DNA of 64,000 bases from DT-111 sp965263225 (GCA_965263225.1 CBDHHG010000033.1:272714-336713), one strand, 5' to 3'. Positions 34,673-44,394 are shown, counted from the first letter of the stretch. Translations and numbers: made by a program. The notes: a model not told the origin generated them from the sequence alone.

Positions 34673-35773
34673 ATGGGAAAAGTGCTCAATCAATTGATTT
34701 ACTTCGGGTTTCTTCAGGCGGTATTTCTGATCTGCATTTTCCTTTTTTCAAACAAGATGAGGAAAATGATCAACCCATATCTCGGTATCCTGATCGTAGC
34801 ACTATTTGTAGGTTTGTCTGGACGGGTGATCTACCTTTCGGGTTTATTTGGTCAAAGTTATCGTATCGTAAGCCTCTCAGAAATCGCTACGCTATGTTTT
34901 GGTGCTTCGGTTTTCTTATTTACCCGTTCATCTTTATATCGGCAAGACTTTAGCCCTAAAGACCTGGTGCACTATCTGCCTGCTCTAAGCTACTTTGGCC
35001 TACTGACGTTTTACTATCTGCTACCCTCTAGTGAGGTCATCAATGCTAGGATCAAAAGTGGTGAGTTTGGACGTGCTGTTCTACTATTTGCTGGAATTGG
35101 GCTGTCATTTAACCTCTACTACTACGTCCGAAGCATACTGGAGTTTAAGCGCTTTCAGGCCTTCATAAAACAAGAGGTAAGCTACAGTATTTCCACCCAA
35201 TTCTTTTCCTATTTCTTGCTGTCAGTGGGGCTTTGTTTTGCCCCGTGGCTAGCGGTCTGGATACTCAATCTGTTGGGTTTCGACAAGCTTGAACGAATCG
35301 TGCGCCCTTATATCTGGATCTCCCTAGCTTTTATCATTTTCTTCATTGCCTGGTACAGCATCATGGCACCTGAAGTATTCAAAATAGCTCCGGCCGAGGT
35401 AGTGAAAAAGTATGCCCAATCTAAATTGAGTCGACAAGATCTCGATCGGCTTAAAGACCAACTAGAACGGTTGATGGAAGACCAAAAGCCTTTTCTGAAT
35501 AAAAAGTTACTCAAGCAAGAACTGGCGGAAATGCTGGGGATCAGCAATCCGGAACTCGCCCGCCTCCTCAATGAGCGAATTGGCATGAATTTCTTTGAAT
35601 ACATCAACTACCACCGAATCATGGAATTTGTAGAATTGGCCAAAACGGAGCGAGCTAAGGAATTCACCTTTTTTGGTCTGGCTCAGGAGGCAGGATTCAA
35701 TTCGAAAAGCACTTTTAATAAATCTTTCAAAAAACTGATGGGGACTTCCCCCTCCGACTATTTCAAAACCTAA
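34673..35773 (+). CDS. Membrane-anchored AraC-type regulator
   Basis: This 366-residue protein has residues about 1-240 with seven hydrophobic segments (for example LIYFGFLQAVFLICIFLFS and WISLAFIIFFIAWYSI), and the C-terminal 100 residues are an AraC HTH (LLKQELAEMLGISNPELARLLNERIGMNFFEYINYHRI, FGLAQEAGFNSKSTFNKSFKKLMGTSP). The DNA-binding part faces the cytoplasm. This seven-helix plus AraC plan is common in Bacteroidota and senses unknown envelope signals. It is embedded between two secreted-protein genes with 10-bp and 14-bp gaps, so a local operon is likely. Confidence 0.9.
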   Translation: MGKVLNQLIYFGFLQAVFLICIFLFSNKMRKMINPYLGILIVALFVGLSGRVIYLSGLFGQSYRIVSLSEIATLCFGASVFLFTRSSLYRQDFSPKDLVHYLPALSYFGLLTFYYLLPSSEVINARIKSGEFGRAVLLFAGIGLSFNLYYYVRSILEFKRFQAFIKQEVSYSISTQFFSYFLLSVGLCFAPWLAVWILNLLGFDKLERIVRPYIWISLAFIIFFIAWYSIMAPEVFKIAPAEVVKKYAQSKLSRQDLDRLKDQLERLMEDQKPFLNKKLLKQELAEMLGISNPELARLLNERIGMNFFEYINYHRIMEFVELAKTERAKEFTFFGLAQEAGFNSKSTFNKSFKKLMGTSPSDYFKT

Positions 35774-35787
35774 AAACAAGAATTTTC

Positions 35788-36636
35788 ATGATACAACGAC
35801 TGTTATGTTTTGCCTTGCTGAGCTTACTGAGCCTCAGCAGGACTGACGCCCAATTGCGTATTCCGTCTCTCAGCCCCTCTTCAACTATCCAGCAGAATCT
35901 TGGGCTTACCCACCTTGAGATTCGCTATGCTCGGCCCAGTGCCAGGGGCCGTACCATCTTCGGAGAGAATGGACTGGTGCGATATGGCGAATTTTGGCGT
36001 ACAGGTGCTAACGCAGCTACCAAAATTACTATCGAACAGGATATGTACATCCAGGATCAAATGCTAATGAAAGGCAGTTATGCACTGCTCACACAACCCT
36101 ACCTTACCAACTGGACCCTGTTCTTTTATCCTTATGAGAGCAGCAACTGGAACAGCTATGTCGATAAAACACCTATCCTAAAGGTATCGGCTCCTAGCTC
36201 TACTAGTAAGGATTTTCAAGAGAGCTTTAGCATCTATTTTGATCAGCTTGAGTTTGGTAGCGCTCAGCTGGTTTTTGCCTGGGCACAGACCCGAGTACAA
36301 GCTTCGATCAAAGTGGAGTTTAAGGATAAAGTTCTACAAGCCATCGACAGGACCTTAGCGGGACCGTCCAAAAACGAGTACTTTCAATCCGCGCTGTTTC
36401 TCCACGAAATGGGGATGGAGTTGGATGTAGCCTTAGCATACATCCAGAAAGTTACCAGAGAGGAAGAAAATCCTCTTTTCTTTCAGGTACATCGGGAGGC
36501 GCTTATTCTCGCAGATTTAAATCGCCGTCAGGAAGCCATTGAAGTAGCAAAAAAAGCTTTGCAATTGTCAAAAGAGGCCGGAAATCAAGACTTCGTTCGA
36601 CTAAGTGAACAGTTGATCAAAGCGTTAGATCAGTAA
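35788..36636 (+). CDS. DUF2911 secreted protein
   Basis: This 282-residue protein has a signal peptide (LLCFALLSLLSLSRTDA|Q). The segment LEIRYARPSARGRTIFGENGLVRYGEFWRTGANAATKITIEQDM is the hallmark of DUF2911, followed by beta strands (GSYALLTQP, WTLFFYPY) and a helical TPR-like tail. Its function is unknown. It is the third gene of the cluster with the membrane AraC regulator, and a strong hairpin follows the stop codon. Confidence 0.88.
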   Translation: MIQRLLCFALLSLLSLSRTDAQLRIPSLSPSSTIQQNLGLTHLEIRYARPSARGRTIFGENGLVRYGEFWRTGANAATKITIEQDMYIQDQMLMKGSYALLTQPYLTNWTLFFYPYESSNWNSYVDKTPILKVSAPSSTSKDFQESFSIYFDQLEFGSAQLVFAWAQTRVQASIKVEFKDKVLQAIDRTLAGPSKNEYFQSALFLHEMGMELDVALAYIQKVTREEENPLFFQVHREALILADLNRRQEAIEVAKKALQLSKEAGNQDFVRLSEQLIKALDQ

Positions 36637-36648
36637 CATCTGCTCATA

Positions 36649-36700
36649 AAAAGGGCGCGCGCTATCCACTCATCGATGGATAACGCGCTGTCCTTTATTT
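36649..36700. terminator. Bidirectional terminator between convergent genes
   Basis: AAAGG...CGCGC.CTATCCA pairs with TGGATA.CGCGC...CCTTT around an 8-base loop. Short A and T runs flank the arms. It lies between the DUF2911 stop (36636) and the stop of the 1896-residue gene (36728), serving both directions. Confidence 0.75.
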
Positions 36701-36727
36701 GGAATCGGTTAATTCCTTTGTCATCAA

Positions 36728-39700
36728 TTATTGGACGACTACTCGAGTGCTTTGATGCCAGTCTCCTTTGCGAACCTTCAATATATAGGCTCCTTTGGGT
36801 AGTGTTCGCGTAGACATTTCCATTTTATAGGCACGGCTATCGGCATAGCCTTGTTGTTGCTGAACCACCTTGCCCTGTAAGTTGTATAGCGTGAGCCATA
36901 CTTCTCCAGTCTGAGGCAAAATTACATCTACTAATACGGAAGTATTTTTCTCTACTGGATTTGGATAAACCACTAAATTTGCCGTCTCTGCAATCCGCTG
37001 GACCGCAGCCGTCGTTGAGAATCCGACGATTCCGTCAGCACCCACCCACTTAAGGCGATAGATGGCTGCTCCCGCCAAGGGGGCTTGATCCACGAAAGAA
37101 TTGGGTTGGCGATTCGTCTCAAAGGCTTCAATTTGGGCAATCGTTTCAAAGAAGTCGCCGGCTTTTTCCGCCCGCTGGACATGAATGCTTCCAATAAAAG
37201 CTTCCTCCTCAGACATAGGCCAATCCAATATCACCTCATCTCTTTGAGCTTGCACATTAGGTGTTGGAACGGGTCGGGTCAGCACCTCGGTTACACCATG
37301 TTCCATCGCCTCCCCATTTTCACACCCTTCCACATAAGTATTTTCCGGCAACACCTCTTGGAAGCCCGCAGGATTGCAGCCAACAATGCTAATGTCATCT
37401 AAAAATACTCGATCTGCATTACCAGAAGCGTCGCAGCGGAAGCGCAAACGCGTATTGGCGGTAAAGGGACCTTGAATGGTGACAGATTCATTGTAACGTT
37501 GCTCATTGACAAACTCATCATTCAAATTCCACTCTTCTTGAGTGGAAAAGACGTTCCCTCCATCAGTCGATAATTGCAACCAGAAATCTTCGTTTGCATT
37601 ATCCATACTGTTGGTCATGTAGCTGAAGTTGACCTGGATGCTTTGAAAACCGCTTAGATCCAATACTTGGGTGGTGATAAAAGAAGAATTGGGATCATTA
37701 TCTCGTAAACGGATGCATCGGATACCACTATTCACATATTGCCCATAGCGGCCTCTACTGGCATCAGCGCCTCCATCAATCCAGATTCCCCAACTTTGTT
37801 CAAAATCATCGCTATACAGGGTGTTATCGCAAACGTCTTGGCAATTATTCGTATCGTTAGTCAAAGTCAAATCAGGCATATCCGTCGGACATTCATCATT
37901 ACCCCAGCGCACCCAAAGATCATATGTACCAGGTGCTAGGTTCGTGATTGTGGTGGAACTAGTATTGTCTAGGACATTGTAAGGATAGCTATTCCCACCA
38001 TCCAGGCTGAATTCAATGTTGGTTCGATCGGTATTATCTGGGAAGGTGAAAGTAATGCTACCGTTGTCTTGATCACAGGTAGGATCTGATTTCGCAGCAG
38101 ATGCAATAGGAGCTGTACAAAAGGGTGGGGGAGTAGTAGCGGCAGGATAAAGAAACGCTTGTGGAATGATGTCTTCACTCACACCAGAAGCTGCCCAGCG
38201 CAACTGAGCTACAGCACCGCCTCCATTTTCGTAATACTCCATCTTAAGGTCATACTTAGTTCCTTGCTGCATGCTAAAGCTACCAGTCCACTCCCGAGGA
38301 GGTTGGTCAATCCATTGATCGATGACCAAATTTCCATCAATCCATAATCGTACCCCATCATCAGTGGTAGTCAGAAAGGTATAGTTACCATCCAGTGGAG
38401 CTTGGATCTCGCCCTCCCAGCGGATCGAGAAGGTATTCACTCCTACCGAATTGTCAGGCGACCCGGTACCCCAGTTAAAATTAATCGTCGGATCAACTCT
38501 TTCCAATACCTGGTTGGTGAAGTCGATATTGTCAAAATACGTACCACGCAATCCTGTACCTGTACCTGTTATCGGGCCACCACAGTTGTTGTCTTGATTA
38601 GTTAGGGTAGCATCAGCCAAGTTAACGGGGCAGTCCCCATTGCTCCAACGAGCCCAAAGATCATATGTACCGGGTGCTAAGTTAGTAAGGGTAAAGCTCC
38701 CAGCATTATCAGCTGCCGAATAGGGATAACTTTGCCCACCATCAACACTAAAGCTGATTTGACTTTGAGTTGGATCATCCGAGAAGGTAAGAGTAATGCT
38801 ACCATCATTCTGACCACAGACTGGATCTTGTGAGGTACTGGCAACGACGGGATCGGAACAAGCGGTTACGCTAGCAGGATACAAGTAAGCGGCTGGAATA
38901 ATTTGCTTACTCAGGCCAGCTGTAGACCAGCTTAACTGTGCAACGGCACCACCTCCGTTTTCATAGAATTCCATTTTAATGGGATATTCTTTCCCCTCAA
39001 TCAAGTCAATTGTAGCCGTCCATTCTGTTGGCGATTGTAAGATCCATTTATCAATAATTAGGACGTTATCAATCCACAAGCGAACACCATCATCCGTGCG
39101 TGTATAAAACGTAAATGTCCCGGAACTAGGTGCCTCTATCTCCCCTTCCCAACGAGCCGAGTAGGTATCGTTCCCCATACTTGGATCTGGAGAACCACTA
39201 CCCCAAGTGAAGTCGATGGTTGGGTCTATTCGTTCCAAGGCCTGGTTAGTGAAATCTAAGTTATCGAAGTAAGTTCCCCTCAACCCCGTACCAGTAGCAG
39301 CTATAGGTTCAGGACAGTTGCTACCTCCATTGATAATCGTAACATCAGCTAGATCTACAGGACAATCCCCATTCAACCATTGGGCCCTTAGATCATAGGT
39401 TCCCGCTCCCAGATTATTGATCGAGAAAGAACCAGCATCATCCGATGCTGTGTACGGAAAGCTTTGCCCGCCATCAATACTAAATGCCATTGTAGTTTGG
39501 TCAGGATCATCCGAGAAGGTAAAGGTAATGGCGCCGTCGTTCTGTCCACAGGTTTCATCTTGTTTGCTGGCACTAACTACTGGATCAGAACAGGTCGCAG
39601 CTTCTACGGGATATAAATATTGTTTGGGAACAATTTGCTTTGCTACTGCAGGCCCAGCCCAGCTAAGCTGAACAGAAGCTAGCCCACCATTTTCGAAATA

Positions 39701-42418
39701 CTCCACTTTGATATCATACTCTCGCCCTTGAATAAGATTGATTTGACCTTCCCATTCGGTAGCTGGTTGATCAATCCATTTATCGATCACGAGCACATTG
39801 TCAATCCATAAGCGAATACCATCGTCAGAATTGGTATAAAAGGTAAAGCCCCCGGTGGAAGGTGCTTCAATTTTTCCTTCCCAGCGGATAGAGTATGTAT
39901 CTGTACCCATAGTGTTTAAGGGTGCAGCACTACCCCAGTTAAAGCTAATTGTTTCATCCACCACCTGTAGTACCTCTGCGGTCAGGTCGATATTATTGTA
40001 GTATGTCCCGGTTAAACCCGTTCCATTGGCCGCAACAGGATCTTGTCCTGCTTGAAGGCTGTTGATCCAATCTGCAATCAATTGCACACCGGCTTGATCA
40101 ATCTTGTTTTTACCGAGGGGTGGCATGGCCTGATTGGTACCTGCTTGATTCATCCGATAATGCACCATAGACCTTGGTACATCTTGCGGGGTAATGGCAC
40201 TTGCTCCGTTAATCCCTAAATCGTCCAGGAGTGCTCCGTAGATTAGGTTTTGGTCATTCAAGGGAGTCGTGTAGCGTAAATCAAAGCCCGCTCGATTCCC
40301 AGTCCCTGGCTGATGGCAGTAGGAGCAGTTCATATCCAGGTAACTTCTTGCCCGATCCACTAAGGGGCGGCTTTGATCGTTTTTAGCTGCCAGAGCTGGC
40401 AAGGCCCCCACATTAGCATCCGTGATGTTGGCATCCAGAATACCCACACTACTCAGGCTTACAAGTTGATTCGCCGTGATGCCTGAATTCGGATAAGTAA
40501 TGGCTTTGTTCAAATATCTGGTTTTCAAACCCAAAACACTTCCAGCGGCCTGTTGGTGACAAGATTGGCATTCTGAGCGACTCGGGTAGTGCCAAACTTG
40601 TGAAACGCCACCGACGGTGATCGTTTCGTCTAAGCCTCCATTTAGCAGCTCCGCATCCGTACCTGCACTATTCCACTTATAGGTAAGGTAGTAGTAGGCA
40701 TTATCGTCTCCCCTTACCTCAAAACGGGTTTCCAAGCGTTTTCCACCTAATTCGAAATGCTTGATTAAAACCGCTCCTTTGGGAAAGCCCCAGTTACCAT
40801 CTTGGGAGTATTGGATTTGTTCTGCGGCAGTGTTATGCGAGCCATCATTAGGAATCGCTAACCAACGGAACTTTTCCGCTCCATCCGACCAAAATGGCTC
40901 GATCATATCGTATGGGATGACTCCATCTTCTGGTTCCAAGGTTTGCACATTCTTAAAAGCCCCAGTCTGAGAAAGGAATTGGGGAGCTTGGCCGCCGGTA
41001 CCACTACTTTGCAGGGTATATATTTTAACATTATTACCTAGGCCACCTAGGTAAATTTCTCCATCGTGATCTTGCCCAAAGGTTGCCAATTTACCGGGCG
41101 AGAAGCTAGTGATCTCCTCCTTTGTGCCCGTACCTTGTGCATTTCTAGTGACAACAAAGATTCGATTCTGAGAGTAGCCACCACAGATATACTTACCTAC
41201 TAGAGTTGGGTGATTGTTTCCACGATATACATACCCCCCAATCAGGGCATTTGACTCCGACCGCAGAAAATCAACGACTGGCCCATTGTAAGCACCTAGT
41301 CCAATATCCGTTGTGTTGGAACCACAATTACCGATATTATGGTACAAATTACCTTCATATACTGGCCATCCGGCGTTGGTAGCCTTTTTTACTACCGTAA
41401 TTTCTTCTCGGGAGCCCTGACCTATCTCACCAATCCACAACTCCCCCGTTTCCTGATCCATGGTCATACGGTGCGGTGCTCTATGCCCGATTTCCCAGAA
41501 TTCTTCAAAGAGTGCGTTAGAAGTACTCAACCAAGGATTGTCATTGGGGACGTAGTATCCAACTCCTGTGAATTCGTCTGATTCCCCAGCGTGTACTCCC
41601 ATTTTTCTTCTTGGTGCATGGCTAGTAGCACTATTCTGATTTACATCGATCCGGATCACTCCTCCTTCAAAATTATCTATAATGTTTTGCGCAGTAAGGT
41701 GTCTGGCTTGATCTCCAATGGTGAGGTAGAGATAGCCATCCTTAGCGAAGGTGAGTCCTCCCCCACGGTGCGTTTCTTCATACAGGCGAAGGTTGATCAT
41801 CTGCAGCTCCGAACTAGGATCTAGGATGTAGGTTCCATCTTGGAAGGTGAAACGTGAAAGTCGTAGATAGGTGCCGTAGAAGGTTCCTGTGGTTGGGCAG
41901 GCAAATCCAGCAAATTGATTGGGTCCACTCTCTCCATTCGGCCCTTTGGCCGTATAATAGGCGTACACGTAATTTCGGTTAGGTGAACCGGCTTGCCCAA
42001 ACTCTGGGTGAAATGCCAGTCCTAAAAAACCACCATCCCAAACCACTGCCGTTCGATCAGAAAGGTCAGCTACTAAGGCTTTTGAGGAGACATTAGCATC
42101 ATTGACAAATTGATGAATGACCCCGCCTCTAGATGCTACAAACATCCTATTTTCGTTAGGATGCATACTAATCACTAGTGGATCATTAAAACTCAAGTTA
42201 GGAAAGGCAGGCGTGATGCCCCAAGTAACAGGTCCGCTACCTGCCGGAGTCGTTGCGGGTAATTTCCCATCGAGGAATTTCCCTATGGGAGCAGCACTAG
42301 ATAAGCCGGAAACGACCGGCATTTCCATCGTGGAAGCCGTAAACAAGAGGAGAATGACCAGCGGTAACCATGGCCGCCGGAAGGATTTGCGGATAAGCTT
42401 AGTTGCTATTTTTTGCAT
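36728..42418 (-). CDS. Secreted PQQ-type sugar dehydrogenase / cytochrome c / PA14-SprB repeat protein with T9SS signal
   Basis: This protein has 1896 residues with an N-terminal signal segment (LPLVILLLFTASTMEMPVVSG). Residues about 60-470 form a glucose/sorbosone dehydrogenase beta-propeller (SMHPNENRMFVASRGGVIHQF, EIGHRAPHRMTMDQETGELWIGEIGQ). Next comes an SO_2930-like segment (EPEDGVIPYDMIEPFWSDGAEKFRW) with two CxxCH sites, C617QSCH and C698SYCH. From about 790 to 1523 there are three units of PA14 domain plus SprB-like repeat (each unit about 735 bp of DNA). A MAM/discoidin-like jelly roll (about 1524-1690), a fibronectin-like piece and a T9SS type A sorting domain (about 1815-1896, VVYPNPVEKNTSVLVDV) follow. 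It is likely cell-surface or released, oxidising sugars and passing electrons to haem. Convergent with DUF2911. Confidence 0.88.
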   Translation of the reverse strand: MQKIATKLIRKSFRRPWLPLVILLLFTASTMEMPVVSGLSSAAPIGKFLDGKLPATTPAGSGPVTWGITPAFPNLSFNDPLVISMHPNENRMFVASRGGVIHQFVNDANVSSKALVADLSDRTAVVWDGGFLGLAFHPEFGQAGSPNRNYVYAYYTAKGPNGESGPNQFAGFACPTTGTFYGTYLRLSRFTFQDGTYILDPSSELQMINLRLYEETHRGGGLTFAKDGYLYLTIGDQARHLTAQNIIDNFEGGVIRIDVNQNSATSHAPRRKMGVHAGESDEFTGVGYYVPNDNPWLSTSNALFEEFWEIGHRAPHRMTMDQETGELWIGEIGQGSREEITVVKKATNAGWPVYEGNLYHNIGNCGSNTTDIGLGAYNGPVVDFLRSESNALIGGYVYRGNNHPTLVGKYICGGYSQNRIFVVTRNAQGTGTKEEITSFSPGKLATFGQDHDGEIYLGGLGNNVKIYTLQSSGTGGQAPQFLSQTGAFKNVQTLEPEDGVIPYDMIEPFWSDGAEKFRWLAIPNDGSHNTAAEQIQYSQDGNWGFPKGAVLIKHFELGGKRLETRFEVRGDDNAYYYLTYKWNSAGTDAELLNGGLDETITVGGVSQVWHYPSRSECQSCHQQAAGSVLGLKTRYLNKAITYPNSGITANQLVSLSSVGILDANITDANVGALPALAAKNDQSRPLVDRARSYLDMNCSYCHQPGTGNRAGFDLRYTTPLNDQNLIYGALLDDLGINGASAITPQDVPRSMVHYRMNQAGTNQAMPPLGKNKIDQAGVQLIADWINSLQAGQDPVAANGTGLTGTYYNNIDLTAEVLQVVDETISFNWGSAAPLNTMGTDTYSIRWEGKIEAPSTGGFTFYTNSDDGIRLWIDNVLVIDKWIDQPATEWEGQINLIQGREYDIKVEYFENGGLASVQLSWAGPAVAKQIVPKQYLYPVEAATCSDPVVSASKQDETCGQNDGAITFTFSDDPDQTTMAFSIDGGQSFPYTASDDAGSFSINNLGAGTYDLRAQWLNGDCPVDLADVTIINGGSNCPEPIAATGTGLRGTYFDNLDFTNQALERIDPTIDFTWGSGSPDPSMGNDTYSARWEGEIEAPSSGTFTFYTRTDDGVRLWIDNVLIIDKWILQSPTEWTATIDLIEGKEYPIKMEFYENGGGAVAQLSWSTAGLSKQIIPAAYLYPASVTACSDPVVASTSQDPVCGQNDGSITLTFSDDPTQSQISFSVDGGQSYPYSAADNAGSFTLTNLAPGTYDLWARWSNGDCPVNLADATLTNQDNNCGGPITGTGTGLRGTYFDNIDFTNQVLERVDPTINFNWGTGSPDNSVGVNTFSIRWEGEIQAPLDGNYTFLTTTDDGVRLWIDGNLVIDQWIDQPPREWTGSFSMQQGTKYDLKMEYYENGGGAVAQLRWAASGVSEDIIPQAFLYPAATTPPPFCTAPIASAAKSDPTCDQDNGSITFTFPDNTDRTNIEFSLDGGNSYPYNVLDNTSSTTITNLAPGTYDLWVRWGNDECPTDMPDLTLTNDTNNCQDVCDNTLYSDDFEQSWGIWIDGGADASRGRYGQYVNSGIRCIRLRDNDPNSSFITTQVLDLSGFQSIQVNFSYMTNSMDNANEDFWLQLSTDGGNVFSTQEEWNLNDEFVNEQRYNESVTIQGPFTANTRLRFRCDASGNADRVFLDDISIVGCNPAGFQEVLPENTYVEGCENGEAMEHGVTEVLTRPVPTPNVQAQRDEVILDWPMSEEEAFIGSIHVQRAEKAGDFFETIAQIEAFETNRQPNSFVDQAPLAGAAIYRLKWVGADGIVGFSTTAAVQRIAETANLVVYPNPVEKNTSVLVDVILPQTGEVWLTLYNLQGKVVQQQQGYADSRAYKMEMSTRTLPKGAYILKVRKGDWHQSTRVVVQ
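38150..40035 (-). repeat. Three tandem PA14/SprB units in the 1896-residue gene
   Basis: Three copies of a PA14 domain (opening GTGL.GTYYNN or GTYFDN) followed by a SprB-like repeat (opening CSDPVV..S, or CTAPIASAAK in the third copy) recur with a period of about 735 bp. Strands such as WTGSFSMQQGTKYDLKMEYYENGG and the closing IIPAAYLYPA are nearly repeated. High similarity between copies suggests recent duplication or gene conversion. Confidence 0.75.
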
Positions 42419-42690
42419 GTCGAAGTGTTGTTCGATATATGGGTTTTATAATTCTTCCAATAGATAATGGCTGATCAAGAGGGGAATGATCAAAGAGGGG
42501 AGTAAACTAATGTGTACTTAAGGGGTATTACCTAGTAATGGGTTAGAAATAGGGACAAAAAAATTGAAGATAGTAGGGGGAAAGAAGGGGTGAGGGGTTA
42601 ATTATCTACCAAATATATACAATTAACCTATATTTAAAAAATTATGGCAATCGAATTTGATATCGTTTCTGGCTAAAACTCCATAAGCAA

Positions 42691-42720
42691 GTGTAGGGAG
42701 ACCAGCTGGTCTCCCTACAC
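42691..42720. repeat. Perfect 30-bp palindrome in an intergenic region
   Basis: The half GTGTAGGGAGACCAG is followed without spacer by its exact reverse complement. It lies 109 bp after the stop of the MORN-like gene and about 270 bp before the start of the 1896-residue gene, in a 410-bp non-coding region. No T-run follows on either strand. It could be an operator, a transcript-end hairpin or an unusual element; nothing else in 42419-42828 suggests a gene. Confidence 0.55.
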
Positions 42721-42828
42721 TCCATCGATTTTCAAAAACATTATACTGTAAGAAAAGCTGTAACTCGGTCGTGTGCGGATGTCATGCCACCATAAATACG
42801 ATTGGAATCAGCTGGTGTGGATGGTAGG

Positions 42829-43443
42829 TCAGTTCGTACTCCTAGCAATAATTTTTTCATTATCAAGTTCAAAGCATAACTCAGCTCTTTTCAAGCCAAA
42901 AACCCTTCCGTTTTTAGCTTCATAATTATTGTATAACTTTCCATTCTCTCGCCAAGACTGCTGAAGCCCTTCTTCTTTTCCGTTGACCAAATTTCTTACT
43001 TTGAATAAGGCTCCACTTTTGTACCATTGCTTTTGGGTCCCCTGAGAGATTCCCTGTTTTAAGCGTGATTCAGAACGCAGCGAACCATTTCTCCACCATG
43101 TTTTTGTAATCCCATCTTTTCTACCATTGGCATATTCACTCTCGTAGCTTAGCGTGCCATCAGCAAACCATCTGCTACATACGCCATGCTTTTTACCATC
43201 CAAATACTCGTTTTGCACGGCCACCTCCCCATTGGGGTAGAAGGAAACAGCAATCCCAGAAAAAGGCTTGCCTAAATAATGGAAAAGACCTCTTTCGGGG
43301 ATTAGTACCAACGAATCTTGGTCAATTGGTCTGTCAGCTCTATCAATTTTGGAACTGATCTGGAATGACTTGGGAATTGAATCCTGACAAGCATTCAAAC
43401 AAATCAAGAGCAATATCAGCGTAGCCAGTTTATCTAATATCAT
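42829..43443 (-). CDS. MORN-repeat lipoprotein (YwqK antitoxin-like fold)
   Basis: This 204-residue protein has a lipoprotein signal (LATLILLLICLNAC). From about 60 to 185 there are six repeats of about 23 residues of the type DGTLSYESEYANGRKDGITKTWWRNGSL, the MORN/YwqK pattern. These repeats are often annotated as YwqK toxin-antitoxin partners but also occur widely in Bacteroidota surface lipoproteins, and no toxin lies next to it here. It overlaps the YHYH gene by 14 bp on the same strand, showing co-translation. Confidence 0.82.
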   Translation of the reverse strand: MILDKLATLILLLICLNACQDSIPKSFQISSKIDRADRPIDQDSLVLIPERGLFHYLGKPFSGIAVSFYPNGEVAVQNEYLDGKKHGVCSRWFADGTLSYESEYANGRKDGITKTWWRNGSLRSESRLKQGISQGTQKQWYKSGALFKVRNLVNGKEEGLQQSWRENGKLYNNYEAKNGRVFGLKRAELCFELDNEKIIARSTN

Positions 43444-44356
43444 TCGGTGTACCTTGAAGATCTCCTGGAAATAAAATATAGTACTGATTTAAGTAAAGGT
43501 CATTTTGAACATGATAGTGATACTCCCCATCAGGATTATGAGGGGTAGGGCCAAAGTGACCACCGGAAGCATCCAAATCGGTCGGATACTCTCCATCATG
43601 ATCTCTGCGGCCATATAAAAAGAAGCCATCTGACATGATCCCGATCAAGTTGTCATCATCATCTGTCCATGCCTTAGGCTCTAAATGATAGTGGTAGCTT
43701 TGTGGTCCGGTATGTGCACCATTATAATCTAGCGAAACCACCGCAGCATCTAAAGGTACGTTAGGTCCCTCCTGGTCATTATAGATCATAGACCCGCTGA
43801 TTGCAATACCGATCGCTCCTAAACCTGTTGCGGAAGAACTGGATGCCAATTGGGGGTTAACCGGGACGCGCAAAGTATAAGATCCATTGAAATCATCAAT
43901 GTTTCCGGGTGCCATCTGCTCAAAAGAGGTAGCCGTTGGAGCTACAAATAATGCATGGTCTACGGCTGCTGCTGGAGTAGTATGGGCTCCCATAGGACCA
44001 TTGATAGTTCGTTCCGTTGTATTTGACCAATATGGAGAGGTATGGTTGGGTAAGCCATTAGATTCAATCACTACTTGGTCACCGTCCAGATAGATTGTAA
44101 AGTTTTCGCTGTCAAATTCCGCAAAGGCTGCATGCAGGGCATTGCTACCACCAGTATCATCAGTATCCGAATTGTCTTCGACAAATCCATCCGGTTGTTC
44201 ACAGGCGCTCATGCTAACTGCAGGATTGCCCAGTCCGTCTTCGTCAGCATCTTCGTACCAAGTAGTTTCGATGCAAGTTTCATCCTTTTTACAGGACCAG
44301 ATTAAAACAATCGCTCCGAAAAGAAGAAAAAGAAATCCTGTTCTGAAGTATTTCAT
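43430..44356 (-). CDS. YHYH-domain lipoprotein
   Basis: This 308-residue protein has a lipoprotein signal (LLFGAIVLIWSC|KKD). An acidic linker with a thrombospondin-type-3-like calcium motif (DADEDGLGNP) precedes a YHYH domain (about 95-300, with GPQSYHYHLEP, DGEYHYHVQNDLY and SDGFFLYGRRDHDG). The YHYH family has an unknown role and is found with secreted enzymes and calcium-binding proteins. It is followed by a MORN-repeat lipoprotein in overlap. A 160-bp fold-back element starts 39 bp upstream of its start codon. Confidence 0.85.
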   Translation of the reverse strand: MKYFRTGFLFLLFGAIVLIWSCKKDETCIETTWYEDADEDGLGNPAVSMSACEQPDGFVEDNSDTDDTGGSNALHAAFAEFDSENFTIYLDGDQVVIESNGLPNHTSPYWSNTTERTINGPMGAHTTPAAAVDHALFVAPTATSFEQMAPGNIDDFNGSYTLRVPVNPQLASSSSATGLGAIGIAISGSMIYNDQEGPNVPLDAAVVSLDYNGAHTGPQSYHYHLEPKAWTDDDDNLIGIMSDGFFLYGRRDHDGEYPTDLDASGGHFGPTPHNPDGEYHYHVQNDLYLNQYYILFPGDLQGTPNDIR

Positions 44357-44394
44357 TGGTTCTAATTTTTAAGAATAGTTTTTTATTTGTTTTC

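Noticed and set aside
42829..43443. MORN-repeat protein as the antitoxin of a toxin-antitoxin pair
   Set aside because: No toxin-like gene adjoins it, and the protein is a lipoprotein, so the common annotation is not supported here.
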